Origin: Saccharibacillus sp. CPCC 101409
GTDB taxonomy: Bacteria > Bacillota > Bacilli > Paenibacillales > Paenibacillaceae
NCBI RefSeq assembly: GCF_030518235.1
Contig: NZ_JAULSA010000027.1
Coordinates: forward strand, 1-42,112
Direction: 5' to 3'
DNA length: 42,112 nucleotides
Shown here piece after piece: positions 27,011 through 35,227 of the stretch (position 1 is its first letter; the number at the start of each line of letters is the position of its first letter). The notes below the pieces were generated by a model. That model saw nothing but the letters and a program-made list of their open reading frames with translations, was not told the DNA's origin and made no database searches. The translations under genes and the position numbers were made by a program.

Positions 27011-27101
27011 GGAGAGGTACCCAAGAGGCCCAAGGGGGCTGACTCGAAATCAGTTAGGCGTGTCAAAGCGTGCGTGGGTTCGAATCCCACCCTCTCCGCC
27101 A
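27011..27101 (+). tRNA. tRNA-Ser (anticodon CGA)
   Basis: The acceptor stem GGAGAGG (27011-27017) pairs with CCTCTCC (27091-27097), followed by discriminator G and an encoded CCA (27099-27101). The anticodon loop CTCGAAA gives anticodon CGA, reading the serine codon UCG. A long variable arm (class II tRNA) fits serine, and the T arm TGGGTTCGAATCCCA is canonical. It has its own promoter and terminator. UCG is a frequent serine codon in this GC-rich genome, so a dedicated tRNA makes sense. Confidence 0.97.
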
Positions 27102-27119
27102 TATTGCTTATCAGACAAG

Positions 27120-27140
27120 CGACCCGAAGGTCGTTTTTTT
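27120..27140 (+). terminator. Terminator after tRNA-Ser
   Basis: CGACC (27120-27124), loop CGAA, GGTCG (27129-27133), followed by seven Ts (27134-27140). Confidence 0.9.
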
Positions 27141-27164
27141 GTTTTTCGGAAGGAAATATTTATG

Positions 27165-27193
27165 TTGCTGCCGGAGGGTATGTCTGATATAAT
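27165..27193 (+). promoter_or_regulatory. Promoter of rpsF-ssb-rpsR
   Basis: TTGCTG (27165-27170), a 17-nt spacer and TATAAT (27188-27193). The transcript would start near 27200 with a leader of about 70 nt that can form GGGCTTACAGCCC and CCCAACCCGATTGGG hairpins. In other bacteria S6:S18 bind such a leader to repress the operon; whether this one does is inference. Confidence 0.85.
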
Positions 27194-27269
27194 AATACGG
27201 TCCGGGCTTACAGCCCGTTCCTTGCTCCCAACCCGATTGGGGGCCTTAGTCCAAGAGGAGGTGAAACAT

Positions 27270-27560
27270 ATGCGCAACTATGAAGTGATGTACATCATTC
27301 GTCCTGACGTTGAACAAGAAGCGGTAGAAGCTTTGATCAATAGATTCTCGGCCATCATCACTGACGGTAACGGCGAAATTACCAAGCACGATGCTATGGG
27401 TAAACGTCGCCTGGCGTATGAGATCAAGAAATTGCGTGACGGTTTCTACGTTCTGACCAACTTTACCGCTAACCCGGAAGTTGTGTTCGAACTGGAACGC
27501 GTCATGAAAATTTCCGACGATGTCATTCGTTACCTGATTACCGCAGCACCAACGAAATAA
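27270..27560 (+). CDS. rpsF: 30S ribosomal protein S6
   Basis: The 96-residue S6 protein pairs with S18 on the 30S platform. The sequence [22 protein letters not shown] and the later [21 protein letters not shown] are family hallmarks. AGAGGAGGTG is 7-8 nt before the ATG at 27270. The frame is open upstream through the tRNA gene and cannot be coding there. First gene of rpsF-ssb-rpsR. Confidence 0.97.
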   Translation: MRNYEVMYIIRPDVEQEAVEALINRFSAIITDGNGEITKHDAMGKRRLAYEIKKLRDGFYVLTNFTANPEVVFELERVMKISDDVIRYLITAAPTK

Positions 27561-27591
27561 TCGAACGCGCGACGCAAAGGAGGGGATCGAG

Positions 27592-28149
27592 ATGTTGAAC
27601 CGAGTCATTCTGATCGGCCGGCTGACCCGTGACCCTGAGCTGCGGTACACGCCTGCGGGCGTAGCCGTAACCCAGTTCACGATTGCCGTCGACCGTCCGT
27701 TTACAAGCCAGGGTGGAGAACGCGAAGCGGACTTCATTCCGGTCGTTACCTGGCGTCAGCTGGCTGAGACCTGCGCAAACTATTTGCGCAAGGGACGCCT
27801 GACAGCGGTGGAAGGCCGAATCCAGGTACGGAATTACGAGAATAATGAAGGCAAGCGTGTCTACGTTACCGAAGTTATTGCCGATAATGTCCGTTTCCTC
27901 GAATCGCCTAACCGGGATAACAACGGCGGCAGCGGCGGATCGGGCCGCGAAGAGTCTTCTTCCTCTTATGGAGGCGGAGGCGGCGGAAGCCGTCCGGAAC
28001 CTTCGTACGGCGGAGGAAGCGGAAGCGGCGGCGGTGGAAACCGCGGCGGCGGCAATCAGTCTCCTCGCGGAGGCGGCAGCAATAATCAGGATCCTTTTTC
28101 CGATGACGGAAGACCGATCGATATTTCGGATGATGACCTGCCATTCTAA
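27592..28149 (+). CDS. ssb: Single-stranded DNA-binding protein
   Basis: SSB protects single-stranded DNA at forks and recruits partners through its tip. The 185-residue protein has an OB-fold (1-105, [23 protein letters not shown] and [22 protein letters not shown]), a long glycine/serine-rich linker (about 110-165) and the acidic C-terminal tip DISDDDLPF. Linker length is typical of Paenibacillaceae. AAAGGAGGGG precedes the ATG. It lies between rpsF and rpsR, the conserved Bacillota arrangement. Confidence 0.97.
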   Translation: MLNRVILIGRLTRDPELRYTPAGVAVTQFTIAVDRPFTSQGGEREADFIPVVTWRQLAETCANYLRKGRLTAVEGRIQVRNYENNEGKRVYVTEVIADNVRFLESPNRDNNGGSGGSGREESSSSYGGGGGGSRPEPSYGGGSGSGGGGNRGGGNQSPRGGGSNNQDPFSDDGRPIDISDDDLPF

Positions 28150-28170
28150 TTATAGAAAGGAATGAATCGA

Positions 28171-28443
28171 ATGAGCTTTAGACAACGTGAAGGCGGAGAC
28201 GGCGAAAGACGTCAAGGCGGACGCCGTGGACGCAACAAGCGTCGTAAAGTGTGCTATTTCACTGTAAATAAGATCACTTACATCGACTATAAAGATACGG
28301 AGTTGCTCCGTAAATTTATCAGCGAGCGCGGTAAAATCCTGCCTCGCCGTGTAACAGGCACAAGCGCGAAATATCAGCGCATGCTGACTGTTGCCATCAA
28401 ACGTTCGCGTCAGGTAGCCCTGCTGCCTTACACAACGGAGTAA
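28171..28443 (+). CDS. rpsR: 30S ribosomal protein S18
   Basis: The 90-residue S18 protein begins [17 protein letters not shown] and has the family core [22 protein letters not shown], then [30 protein letters not shown]. One cysteine (KVCYF) remains rather than a four-cysteine zinc set. ATG at 28171 is chosen because the earlier in-frame ATG (28162) lies against the ribosome site. Last gene of the operon, followed by a strong terminator. Confidence 0.97.
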   Translation: MSFRQREGGDGERRQGGRRGRNKRRKVCYFTVNKITYIDYKDTELLRKFISERGKILPRRVTGTSAKYQRMLTVAIKRSRQVALLPYTTE

Positions 28444-28457
28444 TCGACACATCGCGA

Positions 28458-28491
28458 AAGACGACCGATTTTCAATCGGTCGTCTTTTTTT
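28458..28491 (+). terminator. Terminator of rpsF-ssb-rpsR
   Basis: AAGACGACCGATT (28458-28470), loop TTC, AATCGGTCGTCTT (28474-28486) form a 13-bp perfect stem, with Ts to 28491. Confidence 0.95.
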
Positions 28492-28578
28492 GTGCGTGTG
28501 GAGTAGACACCGGCCTGCGGCCCCGATCCGCTTTATCCGGCCGTTCAAATCCTTTTCACGGAATCGGATAAAAAAGAC

Positions 28579-28606
28579 TGTACAAATGAGCAAACCTTTT
28601 TATAAT
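28579..28606 (+). promoter_or_regulatory. Upstream opp promoter candidate
   Basis: TGTACA (28579-28584), a 16-nt spacer and TATAAT (28601-28606). It would give a leader of nearly 580 nt before oppA. Confidence 0.5.
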
Positions 28607-28674
28607 AGAAGGAAATAAAAAAAACGTTTCAAAAGAAGCAAAAAAGGATCGCTATTCCCGGGAGATATGCTAAA

Positions 28675-28704
28675 ATGAAAAAACTCTCCCTATTTTATGG
28701 TTGA
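28675..28704 (+). CDS. Possible 9-residue peptide upstream of opp (uncertain)
   Basis: ATG at 28675 encodes MKKLSLFYG then TGA, with GGGAGA 9 nt upstream. It sits downstream of the first promoter candidate. It might be a leader peptide controlling opp or chance; there is no other support. Confidence 0.2.
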   Translation: MKKLSLFYG

Positions 28705-28898
28705 AACCCAGTTTATATGAAGGGTTGTTTTCTTTGTGTTATATTATCTTACATATAAAGAGAGCGGACCATCTTAGTCCGCAGCGAAAAGGTTTTGGAC
28801 AAGTTATTTTTTTGATTTTTTATGCATAAAAACGATAAAAAATTCAAAAGTATCGTTAAAAGCAAACCTGAAAAGGTATTTTTTCTCGAAAAAAGGTA

Positions 28899-28927
28899 TT
28901 GACGTGAATATAATTTACACGTATTAT
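28899..28927 (+). promoter_or_regulatory. Main opp promoter candidate
   Basis: TTGACG (28899-28904), a 17-nt spacer and TATTAT (28922-28927) in a very AT-rich context, about 260 nt upstream of oppA. Confidence 0.75.
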
Positions 28928-29184
28928 TTACATTAAATTTACCGCTGGTTCATTAAGAAGCCGCCTTCCTATAAGCAAACGCGCGGTTTTGAATCGACCA
29001 AAGGTTAAATGCCTCGGCCCGCGAATGTTCTTATACATTTATGTATACGAAAACAAAGAGAGCAGAGCATCGCAGTCCGATTGCCGGCCGCCGTTGAATT
29101 TGGTTGAAATAATCAGATGTCTAAACGATTTCCGATTATTTTTATAGCTTTTGCAGCTTTAATAATTCGATTAGGGGGATCTAC

Positions 29185-30972
29185 ATGAAAAAGAGATTGT
29201 CTTTGATGCTCGTGACGCTGATGGCCTTCGGTTCGATCCTGGCAGCATGCGGCGGAGACGAATCCGCAGCGCCTGCCGATACGAACACACCTACGGAAAC
29301 CTCGACCGACAACACGGCGACGCCTGACGAATCCACAGCGGAAGAACCGGATGCAACGGAAGAACCCGCTGCCGAATCCGACAGCGCAATCGGTCTGACG
29401 GAAGCGGAAGATATGAGCTTGAATCCTGCGGCCGCAACGGCGCGCACAGATTCCGCCATCATCGGTCTGGTCGCTCCTCAGGGCGTATTCAACCCGATGT
29501 TCTACCAGACTACTTACGACGCATACGTAAACAATCTGATCTTCCCATCGCTGCTGAAGATCAAAGGCGACGGTACTTACGAGAACGATCTGGCCGAGTC
29601 GATCGACATCTCGGACGACAACAAAACCTATACATTCAAAATCAGAGACGACGCGAACTACACCGACGGCACTCCGGTAACGGCGGGCGACTACCTGTTT
29701 GCGATGAAAGTCTACATGGACGCCAGCTACGACGGTCAATCCGATCCGCTCAGCTGGAATGTCGTAGGCGCTCAAGATTATCACGACGGCAAAGCGAAAG
29801 ACATTTCGGGCATCAAAGTGGTCGACGACAAGACCGTGGAAGTAACGGTAAGCGACTACGACGCAATGACTCAGGTCAACCTGGGCGGCGTTGCTCCGCT
29901 CTCGGAAGCTTACTACGGCAAGAGCTATAAACAGGGCGACGTATCCAGCATCAAGGAACTGAACAACAAGCCGATGGGCGCGGGCCCTTACAAGCTGACC
30001 AAGTATACGGCCGGTCAGGAAGTGGACTTCGAAGCGAACGAAAATTACTACGACGGAGCTCCCAAGATTCCGAAGCTGATCTATAAAGTCACGACCGACA
30101 CGACGAACATGGCGATGCTGCAGTCCGGCGAAACCGACCTCGATAACGTGACGGTCAACGAAGACAACGTGGAAGAGCTGAAAAGCATGGGCTTCCTGGA
30201 CGTCGACGTTCTGAAAAACAACGGTTACGGCTATGTGGCCATGAACAACAACAATCCGCTGTTCACCGACCCGAAAGTTCGCCAGGCGCTGACTTACGGC
30301 CTGAACCGCGCCGAAGTGGTCGAAGCGGCTTACGGTCCTTACGCCGAAGTCATCAACATTCCGCAGTCCGACGTATCGTGGGCTTACACGGCCGAGAACA
30401 TCAATACGTACGACTACGATCCGGAAAAAGCGAAACAGCTGCTTGACGAAGCGGGCTGGGTCGAAGGTTCGGACGGAATCCGCGAGAAAGACGGCAAGAA
30501 ATTCGAAGTCAACTTCTCGGCAACGGCCGACAACCCGGTTATCGACGCTCTGATTCCGATCATGACGGAAAACTATGAACAGCTGGGCATCAAGCTTGTC
30601 GTGGAAACGCTCGACTTCAACGCCATCATGGAGAAAAAGGATAAAGGCGACTACGATATGTTCTTCGCGGCATGGGGCCTGACTCCGGATCCGGACAGCA
30701 CCGTATATGTCACCGACGGCGCGCAAAACAACTCCGGCTACTCGAATAAAGAAGTCGACGAGCTGTACAAGCAAGGTAAAAAAGAGCTGGATCTCGAAAA
30801 GCGCAAAGCGATCTACGCTGAAATTTACCAAAAGATCAACGCCGACGCTCCTGAAATCCTGATGTACCAAAGAACCAACATGAACGCGATCAACGGAAGA
30901 CTCGACGGCTGGGATGTTACGCCTTACAAAGAATTCCCGTACAGCCTGCACCAGGTCGAGATTTCTCAATAA
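29185..30972 (+). CDS. oppA: Oligopeptide ABC transporter substrate-binding lipoprotein
   Basis: A 595-residue extracellular binding protein of the SBP_bac_5 (OppA/DppA) family that captures peptides for the OppBCDF importer. The lipoprotein signal ends LAAC (C22), so it is lipid-anchored outside the membrane. A 60-residue Thr/Glu/Asp/Pro-rich linker follows (about 25-85), then the family fold with YENDLAESIDISDDNKTYTF-type sequence and the later VRQALTYGLNRAEVV. AGGGGG precedes the ATG. Peptide specificity cannot be read from the sequence. A 15-bp hairpin follows the gene, which fits higher expression than the rest of the operon. Confidence 0.93.
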   Translation: MKKRLSLMLVTLMAFGSILAACGGDESAAPADTNTPTETSTDNTATPDESTAEEPDATEEPAAESDSAIGLTEAEDMSLNPAAATARTDSAIIGLVAPQGVFNPMFYQTTYDAYVNNLIFPSLLKIKGDGTYENDLAESIDISDDNKTYTFKIRDDANYTDGTPVTAGDYLFAMKVYMDASYDGQSDPLSWNVVGAQDYHDGKAKDISGIKVVDDKTVEVTVSDYDAMTQVNLGGVAPLSEAYYGKSYKQGDVSSIKELNNKPMGAGPYKLTKYTAGQEVDFEANENYYDGAPKIPKLIYKVTTDTTNMAMLQSGETDLDNVTVNEDNVEELKSMGFLDVDVLKNNGYGYVAMNNNNPLFTDPKVRQALTYGLNRAEVVEAAYGPYAEVINIPQSDVSWAYTAENINTYDYDPEKAKQLLDEAGWVEGSDGIREKDGKKFEVNFSATADNPVIDALIPIMTENYEQLGIKLVVETLDFNAIMEKKDKGDYDMFFAAWGLTPDPDSTVYVTDGAQNNSGYSNKEVDELYKQGKKELDLEKRKAIYAEIYQKINADAPEILMYQRTNMNAINGRLDGWDVTPYKEFPYSLHQVEISQ

Positions 30973-31035
30973 CAGCAGCCGGCAGCTTGACTCGATTCAA
31001 ATGAGACAAGTCGCCAAGAACGATATTTGGTCATC

Positions 31036-31069
31036 CGATATGCTCAGCTCGCGAGAGCTGGGCATATCG
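31036..31069 (+). other. Intercistronic hairpin between oppA and oppB
   Basis: CGATATGCTCAGCTC (31036-31050), tetraloop GCGA of the GNRA type, GAGCTGGGCATATCG (31055-31069): 15 bp with one G-U pair and no T-run. It probably protects the oppA mRNA 3' end or reduces read-through. Confidence 0.8.
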
Positions 31070-31096
31070 ATTTATATGTCAGGAGGAGACGAGTAA

Positions 31097-32059
31097 ATGA
31101 GTCAGTATATCATCCGGCGGCTGCTGCAGATGATCCCGACTTTGATCGGTATTTCGATCATTGTTTTTGCCATTTCTCAGATGGTTCCGGGAGACTACAT
31201 CACGGCAACGCAGAACCCGAATATGACCGCGGAAAGAGCGGAGCAGTTACGGTCGCTTTACGGCCTCGACAAGCCGCCTGTACAGCAGTATTTTATTTGG
31301 GCCAAAAACATGCTCGTAGGTAACCTCGGCGATTCGTTCCAGCACAAGATGCCGGTTACCGAAGTGATCAATACTTATGTATGGAACTCTTTTATCATTG
31401 CATTCGTGACTTTAATCCTGAGCTGGACGATCGCCGCCTTGGTCGGTGTTTTTTCTGCGCAGTTCCAGTATTCCTTTTTCGATAAAGTGGTAACTTTGCT
31501 CGTTTTCCTGTTGATGTCGCTGCCTTCGTTCTTTATCGGGCTGCTCGCCATCAAATATTTTGCACTGGATATGAAATTATTCCCGACCGCGGGTATGACC
31601 ACGGCCGGGTTAAACGCCAGCGGCTTCGATTACATCAAAGACGTCGCCAAGCATATGATACTGCCGGTAGCGGTCATGACGACGCTGCAAATCGGCGGAT
31701 TGACCCGATATTTCCGGACCGGCATGCTGGAAGTCATCCGTCAGGATTATATCCGTACCGCGCGCGCCAAAGGTCTTAAAGAACGCACCGTTATTTTCAA
31801 GCACGCGTTCCGCAACGCCCTGCTTCCGGCGATCACCCTGCTCGGATTCGAGCTTCCGGGATTGTTCGGCGGCGCGATGATCCTCGAACGCGTTTTCGCC
31901 TGGCCGGGTATCGGCCAGATCTACCTGGCTTCGCTGAACCTGCGGGACTACCCGCTTATGCTCGGATTTACGATGTTCCTGGCGGTACTGACGCTTCTCG
32001 GGAACCTGATTTCCGATATTCTGTACGGGGTCGCCGACCCGAGAATTCGTCTAAAGTAG
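31097..32059 (+). CDS. oppB: Oligopeptide ABC transporter permease OppB
   Basis: A 320-residue inner-membrane permease of the BPD_transp_1 type. It starts MSQYIIRRLLQMIPTLIGISIIVFAISQMVPGD, the family first helix, and has about six membrane helices. The cytosolic EAA loop, which couples to the ATPases, is YIRTARAKGLKERTVIFKHAFRNALLP. AGGAGGAG stands about 9 nt upstream of the ATG. It forms the channel with OppC, encoded 13 nt downstream. Confidence 0.94.
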   Translation: MSQYIIRRLLQMIPTLIGISIIVFAISQMVPGDYITATQNPNMTAERAEQLRSLYGLDKPPVQQYFIWAKNMLVGNLGDSFQHKMPVTEVINTYVWNSFIIAFVTLILSWTIAALVGVFSAQFQYSFFDKVVTLLVFLLMSLPSFFIGLLAIKYFALDMKLFPTAGMTTAGLNASGFDYIKDVAKHMILPVAVMTTLQIGGLTRYFRTGMLEVIRQDYIRTARAKGLKERTVIFKHAFRNALLPAITLLGFELPGLFGGAMILERVFAWPGIGQIYLASLNLRDYPLMLGFTMFLAVLTLLGNLISDILYGVADPRIRLK

Positions 32060-32072
32060 GAGGAGATTGAGA

Positions 32073-33002
32073 GTGGAACAGCCGGGAAATCCAACCGAGC
32101 AGCTCCAGGAGCAGCTCAAAATTGTCAAAGCCGAATCTCCGTGGAGAATTGCGATTCGGCGCTTCGCCAAGAACCGCCTGGCCCTGATCGGACTGATCAT
32201 TCTGGTGATCATGTTCCTGCTTTGCTTTATCGGGCCTTTATTCTCGCCCTATACGCTGAACCAGACCAATGTCGGCAATAAAAACCAGGCTCCGAACGCC
32301 CAGTACTGGCTCGGAACCGACAAGCTCGGCCGCGATATCATGCTGCGCGTGATGCTGGCCGGGCGGATTTCCCTGACGGTGGGTCTCGTGGCAACGGCGA
32401 TTTCCGTAGTCATCGGCGCCGTATTGGGGGCCGTCGCCGGCTTCTACCGCAAATATGCCGATACGATCATCATGCGGATCGCCGATATCTTCCTGGCGCT
32501 GCCGACACTGCCGATCCTGATTACGCTCGGCGCGATTCTGTCCGACCTTAAGATCGATCCGGGCAAGCGGATTTACTTCCTGATGCTGATTATCGGCCTG
32601 CTCGGCTGGGTCGGACTGGCCCGTCTCGTGCGAAGCCAGATCCTGACCCTGCGCGAGCAGGAATTCATGCAGGCGACCGAAGCGCTCGGCCTGCGCGACG
32701 GACGCAAGATCTTCCGTCACCTGATGCCGAACACGATTCCGATCATTATCGTATCCGCGACGCTGGGCGTCGCCGGCGCGATCCTGACCGAATCCGCCCT
32801 GAGCTTCCTCGGTCTGGGCGTCGTTCCGCCTACTCCGTCGTGGGGCAATATGATTACGGCCGCGAACAGCCTGATCGACTTCCGCAAACGTCCGTGGACC
32901 TGGATTCCGCCGGGCATGTGCATCCTGATTACCGTTACGGCGATCAACCTGATCGGCGACGGCCTGCGCGACGCTCTCGATCCGAAGATGAAGAGCCGAT
33001 AA
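32073..33002 (+). CDS. oppC: Oligopeptide ABC transporter permease OppC
   Basis: The 309-residue second permease. It has an N-terminal cytosolic OppC_N segment (SPWRIAIRRFAKNRLALIGLIIL) followed by the BPD_transp_1 domain, with the EAA loop FMQATEALGLRDGRKIFRHLMPNT. GTG at 32073 has AGGAGG 9 nt upstream and is preferred over TTG at 32067, which is too close. The ending GDGLRDALDPKMKSR is typical of the DppC/OppC family. Confidence 0.94.
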   Translation: MEQPGNPTEQLQEQLKIVKAESPWRIAIRRFAKNRLALIGLIILVIMFLLCFIGPLFSPYTLNQTNVGNKNQAPNAQYWLGTDKLGRDIMLRVMLAGRISLTVGLVATAISVVIGAVLGAVAGFYRKYADTIIMRIADIFLALPTLPILITLGAILSDLKIDPGKRIYFLMLIIGLLGWVGLARLVRSQILTLREQEFMQATEALGLRDGRKIFRHLMPNTIPIIIVSATLGVAGAILTESALSFLGLGVVPPTPSWGNMITAANSLIDFRKRPWTWIPPGMCILITVTAINLIGDGLRDALDPKMKSR

Positions 33003-33036
33003 GGCCCGCAAATAACGAAGAAGTAGGAGAGACGAA

Positions 33037-34026
33037 ATGGCAAAAGAACTAGTCGAATTCCGAAATCTGGAGACTCACTTCAGTACGTCTGCCGGCACTG
33101 TTAAAGCGGTCAACGATGTCAGCTTTTCCATACGCGAAGGCGAAACGCTTTGCATCGTCGGCGAATCCGGCTGCGGCAAAAGCGTGACCGCCATGTCTTT
33201 AATGCAGCTGATCGAATCCCCTCCCGGCAAAATCGTGGGCGGAGAGATCCTCTTCGAAGGCAAAGACCTGCTCAAGCTGAACAAAAAAGAAATGAGCCGT
33301 CTGCGCGGCAAAGAAATCGCGATGATCTTCCAGGAGCCGATGTCTTCCCTGAACCCGGTGTTCACGATCGGAAAACAGATCACCGAACCGCTGCTGTACC
33401 ATCTCAACATGAGTCAAAAAGAAGCCAAAGCGCGCGCGATCGAACTGATTACGATGGTCGGCATTCCGCGTCCGGAGAAAATCTTCGATTCGTATCCGCA
33501 CGAGCTGAGCGGCGGCATGCGCCAGCGGATCATGATCGCGATCGCGCTGTGCTGCGATCCCAAGCTGCTGATCGCCGACGAGCCGACCACCGCGCTCGAC
33601 GTGACGATCCAGGCGCAGATCCTCGACCTGATGCGCGACATCAAGTCGAAGATGAACACGGCGATCATGATGATTACGCACGATCTCGGCGTCGTAGCCG
33701 AGATGGCCGACTTCGTTGTCGTCATGTACGCCGGCAAAGTGATCGAGGAAGCGCCGGTGCTGGAACTGTTCAAAGATCCGCAGCACCCGTATACGCAGGG
33801 CCTGCTCAAAGCCAAACCGGTGCTGAGCCAGCGCAAAGAACGCCTGTACTCCATCCCGGGACAGGTGCCGAACCCGGTCGATCTGGGCGACAACTGTCAT
33901 TTCCACGACCGCTGCGAGTTCTGCATGGAGATCTGCAAGACCAAGAAACCGCCTCTGCGCACACATGCGGACGCCAAACACAAAACGGCCTGCTGGCTGT
34001 ATGAAGAGGAGGGGAAAGCGCAATGA
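33037..34026 (+). CDS. oppD: Oligopeptide ABC transporter ATPase OppD
   Basis: A 329-residue ABC ATPase. It has Walker A GESGCGKS (42-49), signature LSGGM (157-161) and Walker B LLIADEP (177-183). The oligopeptide-specific C-terminal domain is cysteine-rich (CHFHDRCEFCMEICKTKK), a pattern reported to bind an iron-sulfur cluster in related dipeptide transporters; whether it does here is inference. AGTAGGAGAG precedes the ATG. It overlaps oppF by 4 nt (ATGA), so translation is coupled. Confidence 0.95.
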   Translation: MAKELVEFRNLETHFSTSAGTVKAVNDVSFSIREGETLCIVGESGCGKSVTAMSLMQLIESPPGKIVGGEILFEGKDLLKLNKKEMSRLRGKEIAMIFQEPMSSLNPVFTIGKQITEPLLYHLNMSQKEAKARAIELITMVGIPRPEKIFDSYPHELSGGMRQRIMIAIALCCDPKLLIADEPTTALDVTIQAQILDLMRDIKSKMNTAIMMITHDLGVVAEMADFVVVMYAGKVIEEAPVLELFKDPQHPYTQGLLKAKPVLSQRKERLYSIPGQVPNPVDLGDNCHFHDRCEFCMEICKTKKPPLRTHADAKHKTACWLYEEEGKAQ

Positions 34027-35033
34027 GCGAATCCGTCGTGACAACCGAGAAGAAACCGCAGGCAGGCAAAGGCGAACCGCTGCTGCAGGTGGAGAATCTG
34101 AAAAAGTATTTTCCGATTACCGGCGGCGTTTTCCAGCGCAGAGTCGGCGACGTTAAAGCCGTCGACGGCGTATCCTTCACGATCAACCGCGGCGAATCGT
34201 TCGGCCTGGTCGGCGAATCCGGCTGCGGCAAAAGCACGATCGGCAGAACGCTGCTGCGTCTGAACGACAAGACCGACGGCAAAGTTACGTTCAACGGGCA
34301 GGATCTGCACAGTCTGTCCAAAAGCGAAATGCGCGATATGCGCACCAAGATGCAGATCGTGTTCCAGGATCCGTTCAGCTCGCTGAATCCGCGGATCAAA
34401 GTCGGCGAAGCGATCGGCGAGGCGCTGGTCGACCACGGCCTCGTGAGCCGCAGGGACGTGAAGCAGCGCGTGATCGAAACGATGAAGATCTGCGGACTGG
34501 CCGAGTATCATTACGACCGCTTCCCGCACGAATTCTCCGGCGGACAGCGTCAGCGGATCGGGATTGCCCGCGCGCTGATCATGAATCCGGAATTCATCGT
34601 GGCCGACGAACCGGTGTCCGCGCTCGACGTTTCGATCCAGGCGCAGATCATCAACCTGATGAGCGACCTGCAGAGCGAGAAGCAGCTGACCTATCTGTTC
34701 ATCTCCCACGATCTCAGCGTCGTGGAGCATCTGTGCAACCGCGTAGGCGTCATGTACCTGGGCACGATGATGGAAATGGCGCCGACCGACGAGCTGTTCA
34801 GCAATCCGCTGCATCCGTACACCAAAGCGCTGATGTCGGCGATCCCGGTTCCCGATCCGACGGTCAAGCGCGAACGCATCGTGCTGCAGGGCGATATTCC
34901 GAGCCCGGCGAATCCGCCGTCCGGCTGCAAGTTCCATACCCGCTGCCCGATGGCGTCGGATATCTGCAAGCAGCAGGTGCCGGAATACCGCGATATGGGC
35001 AACGAACATTTCGTCGCCTGCCACTTTGCTTAA
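34023..35033 (+). CDS. oppF: Oligopeptide ABC transporter ATPase OppF
   Basis: The 336-residue partner ATPase of OppD. Walker A is GESGCGKS (64-71), the signature FSGGQRQR and Walker B IVADEPVSALD. The C-terminal oligopeptide/dipeptide domain includes CKFHTRCPMASDICKQQVP, again with several cysteines. A 20-residue N-terminal stretch precedes the usual start of the fold (LLQVENLKKYFPI). Last gene of oppABCDF; a strong terminator follows 18 nt after the stop. Confidence 0.95.
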   Translation: MSESVVTTEKKPQAGKGEPLLQVENLKKYFPITGGVFQRRVGDVKAVDGVSFTINRGESFGLVGESGCGKSTIGRTLLRLNDKTDGKVTFNGQDLHSLSKSEMRDMRTKMQIVFQDPFSSLNPRIKVGEAIGEALVDHGLVSRRDVKQRVIETMKICGLAEYHYDRFPHEFSGGQRQRIGIARALIMNPEFIVADEPVSALDVSIQAQIINLMSDLQSEKQLTYLFISHDLSVVEHLCNRVGVMYLGTMMEMAPTDELFSNPLHPYTKALMSAIPVPDPTVKRERIVLQGDIPSPANPPSGCKFHTRCPMASDICKQQVPEYRDMGNEHFVACHFA

Positions 35034-35051
35034 TCCTTTCCGTTGAAGCGG

Positions 35052-35093
35052 AAGTCCGGATTCGAACGAAACCGTTCGAACTCGGGCTTTTTT
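35052..35093 (+). terminator. Terminator of oppABCDF
   Basis: A 17-bp stem, AAGTCCGGATTCGAACG (35052-35068) with CGTTCGAACTCGGGCTT (35073-35089), has two G-U pairs and one mismatch and is followed by a T-run to 35093. Confidence 0.92.
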
Positions 35094-35227
35094 GTTTGCT
35101 TTCGTACAAATGTTAACGCTTCCAACCTGAATCAATCAAAAAAGTCACAAAAAAGTTAAGAAATTTTTATTTTTTGCAGACTAAACCGGCTTCTCGTACG
35201 TCTATAAGATATACGAGGGGAGCGGAT

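Larger units (their letters stand above)
28492..29184 (+). promoter_or_regulatory. Long AT-rich leader region of oppABCDF
   Basis: A gene-free stretch whose AT content is far above its surroundings. It holds two promoter candidates (28579-28606 and 28899-28927), and hairpins GCGGAC/GTCCGC (28764-28769 with 28777-28782), AACGATA/TATCGTT (28831-28837 with 28851-28857) and TATACAT-TT-ATGTATA (29032-29047). AAAGAGAGC is followed by a related tail in two places (28756 and 29055 region). No known riboswitch or T-box signature is recognised. A 9-codon frame lies at 28675-28704. Confidence 0.6.

Noticed and set aside
27003..27269. In-frame upstream extension of rpsF
   Set aside because: It crosses the tRNA-Ser gene, its terminator and the rpsF promoter; S6 starts at 27270.
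28619..28634. AAAACGTTTCAAAA as a catabolite-responsive (cre) site upstream of opp
   Set aside because: Spacing of the conserved CG and CA does not fit the cre consensus.
28653..28666. TATTCCCGGGAGAT as a Noc-binding box
   Set aside because: Only 11 of 14 positions fit the consensus and it is a single site, so chance is likely.
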